From Incurvaria masculella (lineage: Eukaryota > Arthropoda > Insecta > Lepidoptera > Incurvariidae), in assembly GCA_946894095.1 (NCBI GenBank), contig OX335645.2, positions 10,253,001-10,317,000 on the forward strand: a stretch of DNA of 64,000 bases. The letters run 5' to 3'. A program made the translations under genes and the position numbers. Below the pieces are notes generated by a model. The model made no database searches and was not told the DNA's origin. It was given only the letters and a program-made list of their open reading frames with translations. This document shows positions 16,108-26,940 of this stretch, piece by piece; position 1 is the first letter of the stretch; every line of letters starts with the position of its first letter.

Positions 16108-17492
16108 TTGAAATTTTCAGAACATAGTTAATAAAATATTGTATGTAGCAAAAATAAATATCTATAAGAACTTTGTTAAGATGGGTAGTTGCTAAAATTC
16201 CCTTATAACTTTCCTATTAATATAAAATTATAAAAACATAATTTTTGTTTGCAAAACCAGCATGTTTTTCACATGAATAAAATAAAATTAATACCTGTTT
16301 AGTGTATCCTCTACCCGTGCGTCGTGTTAGAGAACACAGCAACGAGGGTGGTGGAAGAACTTCACCATCGCTTTCAGAGTCGCGGTCATGGTGCTGTACC
16401 GGTGCGATAAGTTTACGTTGACGTTTGCGGGTGACGCTAGTGGAGGCACTGCTTCCACTCGCAGCAGTGGTTGCAGATATGGTAGCCGTTTCGCGGGGTA
16501 CCGATCGCTTGCAAGACTTATTTTTTGACGTCAGCGTAGACCCTCGCGTTTCGTCTTCACTATCTGTTCCAAACAGTTCATAGATTTTGGTTTTCTTCTT
16601 TTTGGATATTGCCGTTGTTGTTGTTGTATCTTCATCTGAAGCGAAAGGGTTCCTGATGTTAGAACTCCTGCAATTCATAAATTTTTATTTTAAGCAACTT
16701 TTATCGACAATTATTGTAGGAATTTCAAACCCGTTGCGATTGATGAAATACCCAAAATAATAATCACTTTATAAACAAGACGCGTTAAGGATTCAATACA
16801 AATGTTGTAGGCAATACTTATAATACAATTGATTGGAATCATCTGTGAGTCTCTCGTTAACATAATAAAAAAATATTTTTATTAAGTTTACAGCCAATAA
16901 TCAAGATACTAACAAGTATTTTCTGCAATTAATTAGGTCTTGCATTTTAAGAGTTGCAAATACCTATTCAATGCTAGCTATAACACAATCCGCGGAAAAT
17001 GTTTGCTGTAAACAAACTTTTAAAGACAATGCATTAAGAAATGGAAGATAAAATTAGCATCAAATAAATCGAATACAATTGATCGGGCTAAGTCGTAGGC
17101 CCTGTTGCTTAGTGATAACGTTAAAGTAACGTCAACGTATAATTTAAATGCAACACTTTGTAATAGGAAATTGCTTCTGAATGAAGCAAAATTGATTCTA
17201 TACGTTCCACGAAAAAAGTTAAGTGTTTAATCAAACGTTAACTTAATTTTAACGTTGATTCTCTTCTTACAACTGAGCCTTAGTCTTGTTTCGCGAGTCT
17301 GCACACTAATCGGTATAAGGGACCGATAGTGTACATCCAACAAGCATGCGGACAAGGTTCTATACAGTAAGGTACTTACATACTTGCGGTTATCGGCTGC
17401 TCGAAGCACTCGCTATATCTTCCACTATTATTACCACTTTTCGTACTTTGCACTTTTCACTTGATTCTTCACTTCACTGCAGGACTTGAACT
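15812..17492 (-). CDS. Three-exon Polinton gene with split start codon, unknown function (197 aa)
   Basis: Proposed exons on the minus strand: exon 1 from about 17492 (initiator-like TCAGTT at 17489-17494) to 17380, ending TAT before a GTAAGT donor; exon 2 16667-16295 after an ATTGCAG acceptor, ending CAG before GTATTA; exon 3 16030-15812 after TTTGCAG. Exon 1 ends in AT and exon 2 begins with G, so splicing would create the ATG in frame with 125 codons of exon 2 and 73 of exon 3. The protein has Ser/Thr/Asp-rich and basic stretches (SKKKKTKIYELFG, TRKRQRKLI) and a compact C-terminal domain (GRYFVEVKVYEAADI, LERWKYSLLTLK). I do not recognise it. It precedes the polymerase, so an early replication or regulatory role is conceivable. 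An unspliced ATG at 16678 is the simpler alternative start. Confidence 0.6.
16059..16106. repeat. (TA)n microsatellite
   Basis: About 23 uninterrupted AT dinucleotides, lying within the second intron of the three-exon gene. Confidence 0.95.
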
Positions 17493-17500
17493 GATAAATA

Positions 17501-18427
17501 TTGAAGTCCAGTTCTGCTTTTCTAATGATTTTTTGTTAATGCGACAAATTCAATCGACCATTGACTTAGATATGATGTGGTCATCATAAAATTCAAATAA
17601 TGTACTATTCATATAATTATTTTAATGAAATACAAAATTAAATAGTATTTATACAATCTATATATCTATATCTCTATACAAAATATACGATATACATTAT
17701 ATTTATCATAGTTATTCTGCACTTATTCATAATTCTTAATTCTCGTAAAAATATTTGATTAATCAGTAAACACATCATAAACTTAACATATAAAATGTAT
17801 TTTAAGTTTAATTGCTTTCGCAACATTTTCAGAATGCATTGTGTATTTCATTTCAATATTATCTTGTCCACATTACTTTTAAGTCGTACGCAAAGTATGT
17901 GGAGTGAAAACCGAAACGGTTGTACGTGCTCAAGCAAACAAAATGAACATACAGAAATATTGTCTCACGCTAAGTTGACGATTCAACATTTCCTGTTCAC
18001 GATAAACCTAGTGCACGTAGAAATATGAGCAGGTTGTTATTTGCACCTGAGAGCTAATATGACAAATTTTGCATGGGAAAAATTATTGAAATGGGAATTA
18101 ACAGTTTTAAATACATCCTATAAAAGCAATGTATATTGCAGTAATGCAATCAGTTTGTGACATTCTCTCAGTGAACAAGTGCACCTTCAAATTGTGAAAT
18201 ACCGAGTGAGTACATATTAAATATATTTTTTTTTTTTCGATTACTTACAGAACCTTTTTACCACAAGTTTTTTAAATCGTATAATATGCCTGTAAGGTGG
18301 TAGAAACTAACTATTTTAACGTAGTAAACGAACATTTTGTTCGCTTACAGGATTACATTATTATAACATACTTTTTGCACTAGGCTAGTTCACACAGCCC
18401 TGTGCGGTAGCTAGATTGTAAATTAAG
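17501..18427. other. Right non-coding arm of Polinton with outward promoter-like site
   Basis: Very AT-rich with no credible ORF (a 77-codon frame at 17795-18028 shows no domain). At 18033-18050 lies the inverted partner of the left box (GCACCTGAGAG). A TATAAAAGC at 18118-18126 is followed about 25 bases later by ATCAGT, an arthropod initiator match, and by a good GTGAGT donor at about 18206. This points outward through the terminal repeat. Confidence 0.45.
18118..18152 (+). promoter_or_regulatory. TATA plus initiator pointing out of the element
   Basis: CCTATAAAAGC and, 20-odd bases downstream, AATCAGTTTGTG fit the TATA/Inr spacing of insect promoters. A short putative leader ends at a CGA|GTGAGT donor-like site. 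The product is unknown. Confidence 0.4.
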
Positions 18428-18623
18428 CTAACGGTGTCAGAATGTATAGAATGCAGTTAAACGATTAGGGATACTAGATCACACGGATAGAATTGGGGGT
18501 TCTAGCTCTCTAACGATGTCAAAAATGTATAGAATACAGTTAAACGATTAGGGATACTAGATCATACAAAGATAATTGAGGCTTCCAGCTCATTTGAGCT
18601 GGATGCCCCAATTCTCTACTACT
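18428..18623 (-). repeat. Polinton right terminal inverted repeat
   Basis: Reverse complement of the left repeat, ending CCCCAATTCTCTACTACT. It contains two of the 83-bp units and the palindrome CCAGCTCATTTGAGCTGG. Confidence 0.93.
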
Positions 18624-18629
18624 AACCTA
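18624..18629. repeat. Right target-site duplication AACCTA
   Basis: Immediately follows the last base of the right terminal repeat and equals 3651-3656. Confidence 0.95.
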
Positions 18630-18822
18630 AGAATAGATGTTGTGCACTATTTATTTCTATAAAAAAAAAAAGTTAGAGACCAATTTAATAACTATAGACA
18701 TAAAGTATATGAGCCTAAAAATGTATATACAGAATTTATGCAAAAAAAGAAAAAAAAACACATAACTAAAAATAAAAAAAAAAATTTTAAAAGTAAGAAA
18801 TTCTGTTTTTGTTGAACATAAC

Positions 18823-19014
18823 TCATTTAGTGAGGAAGTATAATTTTAATCGTTTTTTGAAGATTTCAAGAGAAGCAGAGCTCCTGATGTCAAGAGGTAA
18901 TTTATTCCAAAGACGGGCCGCATTAACTGTAAAAGAGTTGCTAAAAGAAGTACTATTGTGTGACGGTATCAGAAGAAGAAGAAAAATATATAGTTTTTTT
19001 AATGAATTAAGCTT
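18823..19014 (-). pseudogene. C-terminus of Jockey/CR1-like LINE reverse transcriptase
   Basis: Read on the minus strand this encodes SFTVNAARLWNKLPLDIRSS followed by ASLEIFKKRLKLYFLTK and a TGA stop. This is the typical end of the LINE ORF2 (LWNxLPxxIR...FKKxLKxYL). The element is 5' truncated at the junction with the MITE near 19014. Its 3' UTR continues at 18630-18822, is interrupted by the Polinton, and ends at 3514-3656. Confidence 0.8.
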
Positions 19015-19112
19015 TTCCGTCGAAAAACTCGCTTTAAAAATCGCTATAAAAGCGGTTGTATAGACTCATGATTCCTGATTCCTAATTACGGAATGCCAGG
19101 AATAGGCCTACA
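19015..19112. mobile_element. Right half of split palindromic MITE
   Basis: Contains AAATCGCTATAAAAGCGG, then GATTCCTGATTCCTAATTAC and GGAATGCCAGGAATAGGCCT, matching the right end of the copy at 1-208. It pairs with the left half at 3407-3513. Confidence 0.7.
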
Positions 19113-22100
19113 GATCGCTGCGGATGAAAGCCATATCGGTGATCGCTGAGGAATTCATATTCATTACGATGATTTTCTTCTCATTTTTAAAAATGTTATA
19201 ATTTACTTAACCAAACCTAACCTGCATCGCTTTTTCTTAATTCCGACAGTCGGGGTAGGCAGGATAGTTTGGGCCTCACTACAATATGGTCTTCAATACT
19301 TTTATATAATCGACCAGAAATATGAAAGAACATTGTAAATATTAAGATACCAAGGATGGTCCAGAGAGAACCGCATTCTACAAAAGTTTTAGGTTCCAAA
19401 AATATTATTGAATCGGTGAGTCTATTGTAAGCTTAGATTTAGCGATTGTAAATGTGCATAGGGATAATATATTCAGCTCTTCGATGCATTAATATATCTA
19501 TCGTTGAAAAGGAATCTCCCTAACACTAATTGAACCCTTAGACCGGACTTATTACCTGAATTGGCGTTTACGCCAAGCCGATCGACTGGCGTCTTCAAAT
19601 GTATGGAGAATTGAAGAGCGCACGCAGTGGGCGTTAAGAGCATCCTCATACCTAAAATGTTGGACCATTTTTTGCGATTAAAACGAGATAGCCAGAGCCC
19701 GACGTCGCTTAGTTAGAGCAGCTCGAAATAATTCTTTCTAAATGTGACCAACCCGCATAACGCGTGAAACTGTTTATTTATTGTTTCGTTAAAGAAATTG
19801 GGAAAAGTTGAACATGTTCTTCGCTGAATGGGTAGATAATGTTAAGATCTTTGAAATGGTATTGAAATAAATATTAGTTAATATCAATATAAGCCGCAAA
19901 CATTTGAGACCTGTTTTGGTAGAACGTTAGCTGGAATTATACATGTTTTTTTTTTCACGTTCTCATTCCATAGAGATCAGGAAATTAACGCAATTAAACT
20001 ATTCGCTTTGGCTAGTATAACCATCTTAAGCGAAGTAACATTTGCGAGTCTGAGTTTGATTTGACATTTTATTTGCCATAAATACGTTGACGCTGCCGTT
20101 TACGCCGACATGTCAAGAATTTGATTTAGACAGGTTGAAGAAGTAAAATTACGGAATAAGTAGTAAAACTGGAATGGGGTTTGACGTTTTTACGTAATTT
20201 CGAAGTTCCGCAAAGGCCAATTAAGATGAGAAGTCCGACTAGGGGCTCTGAACGAAAGTTCGAAGCAGATTTAACGTCCCTTTAACCCTTTATCTATTAT
20301 ATAGTGTGAGTGAGTTCGCGCTGGGAGCATGTACAAGTGGCGCCACCCACTCCCGCACCGCAGCCATTACAGATACGAGGCGAGCGTAATGAGAGCGTGG
20401 GCGGCGCTACACGCCACTATGAGGAGATAATAACATCTCCGCAACACAAGCTTATTGCCAATCGTTCATTAAACTAAATCCTGTCGTCATTTTTTATCTT
20501 TACGCTCATAAAGTAATTCTATATGCGACGTTATAGTTGTTGGTAGAGCATGTAATGTTTTATCATTGCGACACGTTGTGCAAGTTAAGTGCGTTGGTTG
20601 TTAACACATCTTAAGAGCGGTTTAACATTAACCTTGATAACAAAATTGGTTTGCACGAACATTAGATTTTTGCTTGGAATTTAACCAAATATTATCCATG
20701 TTTTTTGTTTATTTTGGCCTCAATCAATTGTCAGCACCTCACGTATGTTCTGTTCGATAATTTTAAACTGAGAAATTGGTACTTATTAATTTAAATAGTG
20801 GCAAAGTATACCGGTATGGCACTCAACCAGGCAAGAACCGATAGTTAAAATATTTTTTTTAAAACAATCTTTACAAGCTTGCTGCATTGCCTACATTAAT
20901 TTGTGAGTAAGTTAACTCCGTTTTGCCATTAACCGGAGTGGATAATGTGAGCAACCATATTTCCTCAGCTTAGAGTATTTCCTTAGGCATAAATCACACA
21001 GGTTAATGTAACATGTTGCTATCGACACAGGTTCTAAAGTACCGAGAGAAGGAGACATATGTGACAAGAGTTAAAGATCTTCGAGATTTATTGAATGGAT
21101 TGATCAAACCATAACATCAGTCAGTACTGGATCAATATGTATCATTGTTGTGGAAAGTGCTGCACCGTTACATTTTGGATAAAAACAGAGAACATTCGCA
21201 AGCGGCGAGACGTTCTCGGAACAATTCATTGAGCATTCTATCGGCGCTCCGAGCCTCGAGTGCACTAGTTTTCTCCGCGTTTGCCGCAAAAGTGTCGCAC
21301 GTTGGCACGGAGCCGCCGCAGAAGGCACTTTAGGCGTCGAGGGCATTCCCGCGTTCGCACCTGATCTCGACGGTGACCACCCGGCAGATAACGATCCAAA
21401 TATCTATCTCCGAGGCGGAGTCGATCGTATATGGCCTCGCGCGACGCCATAACACTTGTTCAATCAGATTTTAGCGCCGATAGCGCGTGTTCGCGGGTGA
21501 AAAAAGGGTATCGCTGGCGGCCGCCACTTTGGCGGGATGATTACAAAGCGCGGGAAATTCATTTCACGTGCGGCGGCGGACACCCAGCTCGCTGTTAACA
21601 GTTTTTACTCGACTTAAAAGCGAAACCGCCGTTTATTCAACACTGTACTTTAATGGTGGTGCGACAAAAAGCGGGGAGAAATGATGTGGAAGTGCGTTTT
21701 ATTCTCAATTGTAAAGATAACCGGGCCGCAAGTTGCAAATGAGCGATGCTAATGATAGTGTTGTGACAGGAAAGGCGAGACGCGGTGGGCGGGGTTAAGC
21801 TTCGTGAATATTTATAAGCAAAACACGAGCTAACTTTTCGAGCATAGCTCAGCGTCTATTCTCTGAAGGAACGACTACTGCACGTCTCCTAGCCCTTTAT
21901 GTCGCAGCTAATATTTTAGTATTTTACAACTCAACATTGAGGCTGGATCTACTCGTTAAACTTGCACAAAGTTAAGCCGTTTTCAAGAAAATAGACATGT
22001 TCAGATTTTTTTTACATAAATCTAAAAGTTATAGTAAAAAACTAAAGGTATGGGGACCTCATGTAAGAGTTGCTCTTTCAAACATATATTTTTAATGATC

Positions 22101-22600
22101 TGAATGATTTAATGAATGATTTGAATGATGAATGCATGTGCTATAAATAGGTGTTCAAAAACTACAATTTCACAAATATCGCACGCAAAGGCTAAGTACG
22201 TTTCAATATTAATTATATTGTTTAGTATGTAGGAGAAACTTCTTACTTCTATTCTATTCTATTCTAGTCTAGACTAAACCTACACTGAACTTAAGATTCC
22301 AAAGTTTTGTTGCTTATGAAAGGTGCTACAATCGTGAAAGTTTGAAAGCTACAACATCTTTAAAAAAAACCGTCCCTCGAGATAACGCCAATAGCTGTCA
22401 CGACCGGTCGTCAGCGTTACAGATGGGCGGGATCGTTTCCAGAATTGTCCGCGAAAGAACAACAAACAAATTTGAATAAAATTGCTGGCGGACCCCGCAC
22501 GGTTCGATATCGGAGCAATAACAGTAAAAATAGAGCACTGCCGACCCATCTTGCGATGACTTGCTCAATCAGCGCGCTCGAGATTTATTTTTATGAAATT
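19113..22600. other. Long stretch without recognised gene
   Basis: No conserved protein, RNA gene or delimited repeat found. A GC-rich, CpG-containing block at about 21,180-21,600 stands out from the AT-rich surroundings and could be a regulatory island; its ORFs run on both strands without domains. Confidence 0.5.
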
Positions 22601-22860
22601 CGCATAAAAATGTGATTGTTGGCGAGGGCTGCACGGGGCGGGGGCGCGGGGTCCCGGCCAGGTCCAGCCCCGGTCCCGCCGCGGTCCCGCGGGAGCGTGG
22701 GTCCGCCGCGCCCCCGTCCGCTTTACTGCATATCGTTTTCCTCAGACGGTCGCCGACTCTCGGAAATATTGCCCGCGGCCGTAACTTTTTATATGCAGAG
22801 ATGACACCGCTGGAAATGGCGCGGGCGCATGGATCACTCGGCGTGAGGAGCCACTGAATA
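22601..22860. other. Short GC/CpG-rich island
   Basis: The segment 22618-22725 is almost entirely G+C with many CG dinucleotides. Open frames of 60-80 codons here follow from the composition and show no domain. It might be a regulatory element; nothing more can be said. Confidence 0.4.
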
Positions 22861-23617
22861 CCTTGTGATTTACACTATGTACTCCTAGCATTACTGCGGT
22901 ACCGATGTTTTGTTTGAGAGTACAGTTTGTTTGACACCTAGATTAGACATAAGAGATTACAAATATTTTAGTAGGTTTAAAAACATTCATTTTATACAAA
23001 GAAAGAAAAAGCCTACAAAATATGTAAAAGTTAGTATGGTATAGTTAGTTTGCAAATTAGATTGTGCTAGTTTTCTATTTCGCTCAGCTAATTACAAGCG
23101 CTGGTATCTTGGTAACTTAGGTAAATTTGTTACTTACTGTTTTCTGTTTTCTGATAAATATTTTTTAGTTTGAAAAGGTAACATAACCGGTAGTTGTAGT
23201 AGCTAGGATTAGTGTTAGAAATTGTTTAAGTTTACTATTACTGTGTTTAATTTTATGTCGAAGATTCATTGGTTTATGTTTTTTTTTGTTATAATTATTT
23301 TATATGTATGTATATTAACTGTTTTCTTCGCAAATAAAGTAAAATAAAAATAAAATAAAATAAATCTGGAAAAACCTTTATCTTACCTTTATCGATGCGT
23401 AGGGAATTTACAGAATAGTAATGCTTTTGTGTGATAGTATACTTGAGCGAAAACATTCCTATATTATATATTTTGAAATGCACAATTATTTACCTGAATG
23501 AAGTTGCATGGTGAAAATAAATAAACAAATATATTTTACTTAATTTACTAATAAATATATGTACTTTAAAGTATAAAATGGTTTAACCATGGAAGTAATA
23601 AATACTATTAGGCTGGA

Positions 23618-23729
23618 ATGCACATCTCTGGTTAGTGATAATTTTAAAATTAAAATATATCCTTGTTTTTCGCCTGAAGACAAAAGAAGAGAGATCTATA
23701 ATAACTATAAATATAAGAGATTGTGCACT
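23618..23729 (-). repeat. Small inverted-repeat element (TGCACATCTCTGG ends)
   Basis: Ends with ATGCACATCTCTGG at the left and AGAGATTGTGCACT at the right, which are inverted relative to each other. The interior ATATATCCTTGTTTTTCGCC with GAAGAGAGATC matches, in opposite orientation, 49171-49289. It is a miniature non-coding element, about 110-120 bp. Confidence 0.6.
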
Positions 23730-24109
23730 ACAAACTTAAAATTGTTCCAATTCTATCGTGGAGGGTACGGTCGCTACGGGTCGTGTCGCCATATTGCGGC
23801 GGAGGTTGACGAAGCCGTAAACGCGACTCCTCTCTATTTATTATCGCACTTTTTGTGACCATTTCAAGATGTCTCAGTGTGAAGAGTTAACAGTATAAGA
23901 AAAACGGAAAAAAATACACTGCCCAACACATAACGCACAATCCTACTTTAAAAGTCATAAAATGTTCATCGTTTAATCCTTATTACGAAGCGATTACGCG
24001 TCAACGATTTTCATAATCAGGACAGGCGAAGTGGACCTATGAATAATACGTTTCAGAGGCCACTACGGACAAGTGGAATAAATGTTATATTATATTCAAC
24101 GGCTCGTAG
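23730..24109. other. Stretch without recognised gene
   Basis: No domain or RNA gene identified. Confidence 0.45.
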
Positions 24110-24345
24110 CCTATAGTGGTGCGGGACTGGCCTAGCGTACCAGAGGTCTGGGTTCGATTCCTCGCCCCGACGTGCACCAATTTCTTTCTCGCCCGGGTTG
24201 GTACCATCGCGTTGGATGAAAGATGTTCGAAGCAGCAATGAAAAATTGTCGGTGTTGTCCATCCAGTTCAATGTAGCCGTGCTTATAAAGTGAAGGTCCT
24301 GGCTTGGCACCCAATTCCTTCGGGAATGTGGTGTATTGGGCTAAT
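24110..24345 (+). mobile_element. tRNA-headed SINE (5' part, interrupted)
   Basis: The head contains the B-box-like GGTCTGGGTTCGATTCCTCG. The body then reads GGGTTGGTACCATCGCGTTGG and TTCAATGTAGCCGTG, followed by the shared tail GGTCCTGGCTTGGCACCC. A LINE tail inserted at 24346 splits it; the end of the tail resumes at about 24545-24605 (TGGTATTAGCCATCCATGTC). Confidence 0.75.
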
Positions 24346-24548
24346 ATAATAATAATAATAATAATTCTTTATTTCAGACAAGAAGTCCATAGACATAGAA
24401 TAATAAATTCGCAATAGAAGAAAAAAAATACAATACAACATCATTATTTACAATAGATATAGGTAGAAATATCATTAAAATGTAAATAATTAAACATAAT
24501 TTTAACAATAACATTTCATTAACCAGGTAGCTGAGACCAAAATCATCA
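24346..24548 (-). mobile_element. LINE 3' tail inserted in the SINE
   Basis: On the minus strand it ends in GAAATAAAGAATTATTATTA, a polyadenylation-like signal plus (ATT)n. AATAT flanks both sides (about 24341 and 24551) and may be the target duplication. No coding part is left. Confidence 0.6.
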
Positions 24549-24610
24549 AATATCATAACGGTTAGCTGTGTGGTATTAGCCATCCATGTCAGGTTGCATA
24601 AAAAAAACAT

Positions 24611-26785
24611 TACACACGTATATTATAGCTAACGGAGAATATTTTAAGAAATATTAAAATGTGATAAGGCCATTTAGTGTAAGTTTTTCTTAAGAATTCC
24701 GGATAGTTCCTATGTGTTCTTATATGTAAATGGCCCTGAAGCGATCAGATTGTGGAAGTGCGTACTCTGCAGTTCTCGAGAGATGTGTAGTCGGTTGACT
24801 TAATGTATTGCTTCGCATATTATTTGCTTCAAGTCCTGGCGCTGGAGGCGGAAACCCCCCTTCTCTCTTCCCCCCCCCTCCGCGCCGTCTCTCCGCCCCT
24901 CCAAATTGTAGAGATCAGCACGCGTCTCGTATTATAGAAGGAGTTAGGGCAAAGGCACACAACATTTACTATTTCTTCCTTAGGTTTATAAAAAAGTTTA
25001 TTTTATTCAGATTAATAATCAGTACTTATGTATGTAGATATTAATCCATCGCATTTATTTATTTTGACAGCTTTCTACGAACTCTACATTAGCCATAGCA
25101 CTATTTGGTAGGCATTAGTTGTCCGCTGATGAGAACTTGAATAATCGTATCTATAATGTTTATTTATTAATATCTATTGCCTTTGATTGCTGACAGTGAA
25201 TATGCTGTGACTTTTTTGTTAAACGATCAGATTTATATAAAAAGTTTATAAATTATAAATATTATGATTTATAATCTAGAACAAAAATATAAGTTCAATT
25301 TGCTTAATTTTATTTATACTTTCCAATGTATCTACACAAAACGTGGCAAACAGCAGGTCTAGTAGATAATATTTAATTACACAACACACAAAATTAACAC
25401 GCCATTATGTAAGTCGTTTAAAAACTAAGAACAAAAGAAGAAGAAGAGTTCCTTATATCATTATTGAACCAAATAAATCCGTTCAGCAGAAGTTAGAAGT
25501 AGTGTTTCTGCACTACGATTACTATAAACTTTGTGCAACGTTATAATTTTAATTTTATGGAACTTCTGCCAGCTGGCATACACCGTGCTTGATGTGCCAC
25601 AAGCCTTATTCGCAACATTTGCCTCCTCGGATTTCATATTTATTCGAGTTTAGCAAACAGTGTCTCCAGGCAGTCGCCACCTCCGCCGCTCCGTATAGAA
25701 TTGATATTATTGTGCATTCAGTATAATATTGTTTGCTCTTTGGCACATTCTGTGTTTGTTTTCGTCTTTTATATGAGTAGGGGAATCGCGAATATGTCAA
25801 CACCCACACCGTCGCATGCTATCAATAAAGCTTAAAGGTCTTGCTATACGGGCATCACGGCGGCAATATCAATTTAATTTTGAGATTCTGCGTCACCTTT
25901 CATAAAAAATCTCTACTATTTCTAGATTTTTTAGTAAAAGCTTTTAACTTCTATTTTATGATGTTTGTACAAATCTCCTTCAAACCGTAAATTAATGAGA
26001 TCAATGCTATGATTATGGAAGTAATAGAGTTATTAATGATGCTAGAATCCGAATTAGAATAAAATCACAAAAACATTCGTAAATGCTCAGTTAATTTGTA
26101 TACATGCATGACACTAATTTCAATAAAAGTACTGATAAAATATACTGAACATTAAGAAAAGGTAGTCACAGATGATAGAGCGCAATACGGTATGATCAAC
26201 CAAAAGTTTTTGACAGTCAACCAAAAGTTATAGGATACACTTCCGGTTAAACGTAAAAATGAATGATGTTAAAATAAAACCGCTGATTCAATTTTGTTAG
26301 GGTTTTGTTTACTCAGTACCTAGTAGACATTGTCAACTATGTTTGAATGTATACTCAACCCTATAATTGTTTCCAAAAGTCAAAGTATTTCGACTGTTCA
26401 TCTTTTCATTCAACCGGATGTGTATCCTAAACCCTTTGTTCGACTGTACACCTCTTTCGCTTCATCTACAGACATACATTATTTCATACATGCTCTTCGA
26501 TTACGGGTGCTACGCACCTTTACCTGACTTGGTCGGGGTGGGTTCTCCTACGCCGCCCGGGCACGACACTTCCGCTCACTTTCTTCTCTGTAAATTTGTT
26601 TTATCATTCTTTCGTCACCCATTGGTTTTTATATGTCCAACCCATCTGAACACTCTCTTCTTGATTCTCGTCACATCATTTTTCAATTGACACTATTCTG
26701 AAATACAATCATATCGAATTTATTGACTCAGCATACTTTTCTTTGATCTTCTTAATACATGTAATACGAGTACAGCGCTATAGCG
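24611..26785. other. Long stretch without recognised gene
   Basis: AT-rich with one C-rich patch near 24,860-24,900. Short ORFs here show no domains. Confidence 0.45.
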
Positions 26786-26940
26786 TCAGCCTCAATAGCC
26801 CAGTGGCGCGACACTTCGGCGATCGCTCTCCGAAGTTAAGCATCGCTGTGTCCGGTCTGGTCTTGGATGGGTGACCATTTGACTGTTGAGAGAGGCTGGC
26901 CGTGGTTCGGATTCCAGGTCCAGTCACATAAAAAAAAAGA
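26786..26940 (+). mobile_element. Short 5S rRNA-headed SINE without the shared tail
   Basis: Carries the 5S-like CCGAAGTTAAGCATCGC, GGTCTTGGATGGGTGACCAT and the following GGCCGTGGTTCGGATTCC. After about 130 bp it passes straight into an A-run (26930-26938). The long body and tail of the other copies are absent, so this is either an internal deletion or a shorter SINE type. Confidence 0.75.

Larger units (their letters stand above)
3657..18623. mobile_element. Complete Polinton/Maverick element
   Basis: The element is delimited by 196-bp inverted repeats (3657-3852 and 18428-18623) starting AGTAGTAGAGAATTGGGG. A perfect 6-bp direct repeat, AACCTA, flanks it on both sides; 6-bp duplications are the known signature of Polinton integration. 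Inside are all hallmark genes: protein-primed polymerase B, retroviral-type integrase, packaging ATPase, adenain-type protease, and minor and major capsid candidates. Length is 14,967 bp, in the usual Polinton range of about 15-20 kb. Every long ORF is uninterrupted, which suggests recent activity. The protease has no own start codon, and a TTAA MITE has inserted between the converging 3' ends of the 119-aa gene and the polymerase. Whether it makes virions cannot be told from sequence. Confidence 0.96.

Noticed and set aside
17795..18028. 77-aa ORF in the right arm of the Polinton
   Set aside because: Low-complexity, no similarity to known Polinton proteins, and it overlaps the inverted subterminal box.
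18809..19063. 84-aa plus-strand ORF near the Polinton right flank
   Set aside because: It is antisense to the LINE reverse-transcriptase C-terminus on the minus strand, which has clear family motifs, and it runs across the LINE/MITE junction.
22612..22857. Overlapping GC-rich ORFs on the plus strand
   Set aside because: Open only because of low stop frequency in a CpG-rich block; no conserved motif.
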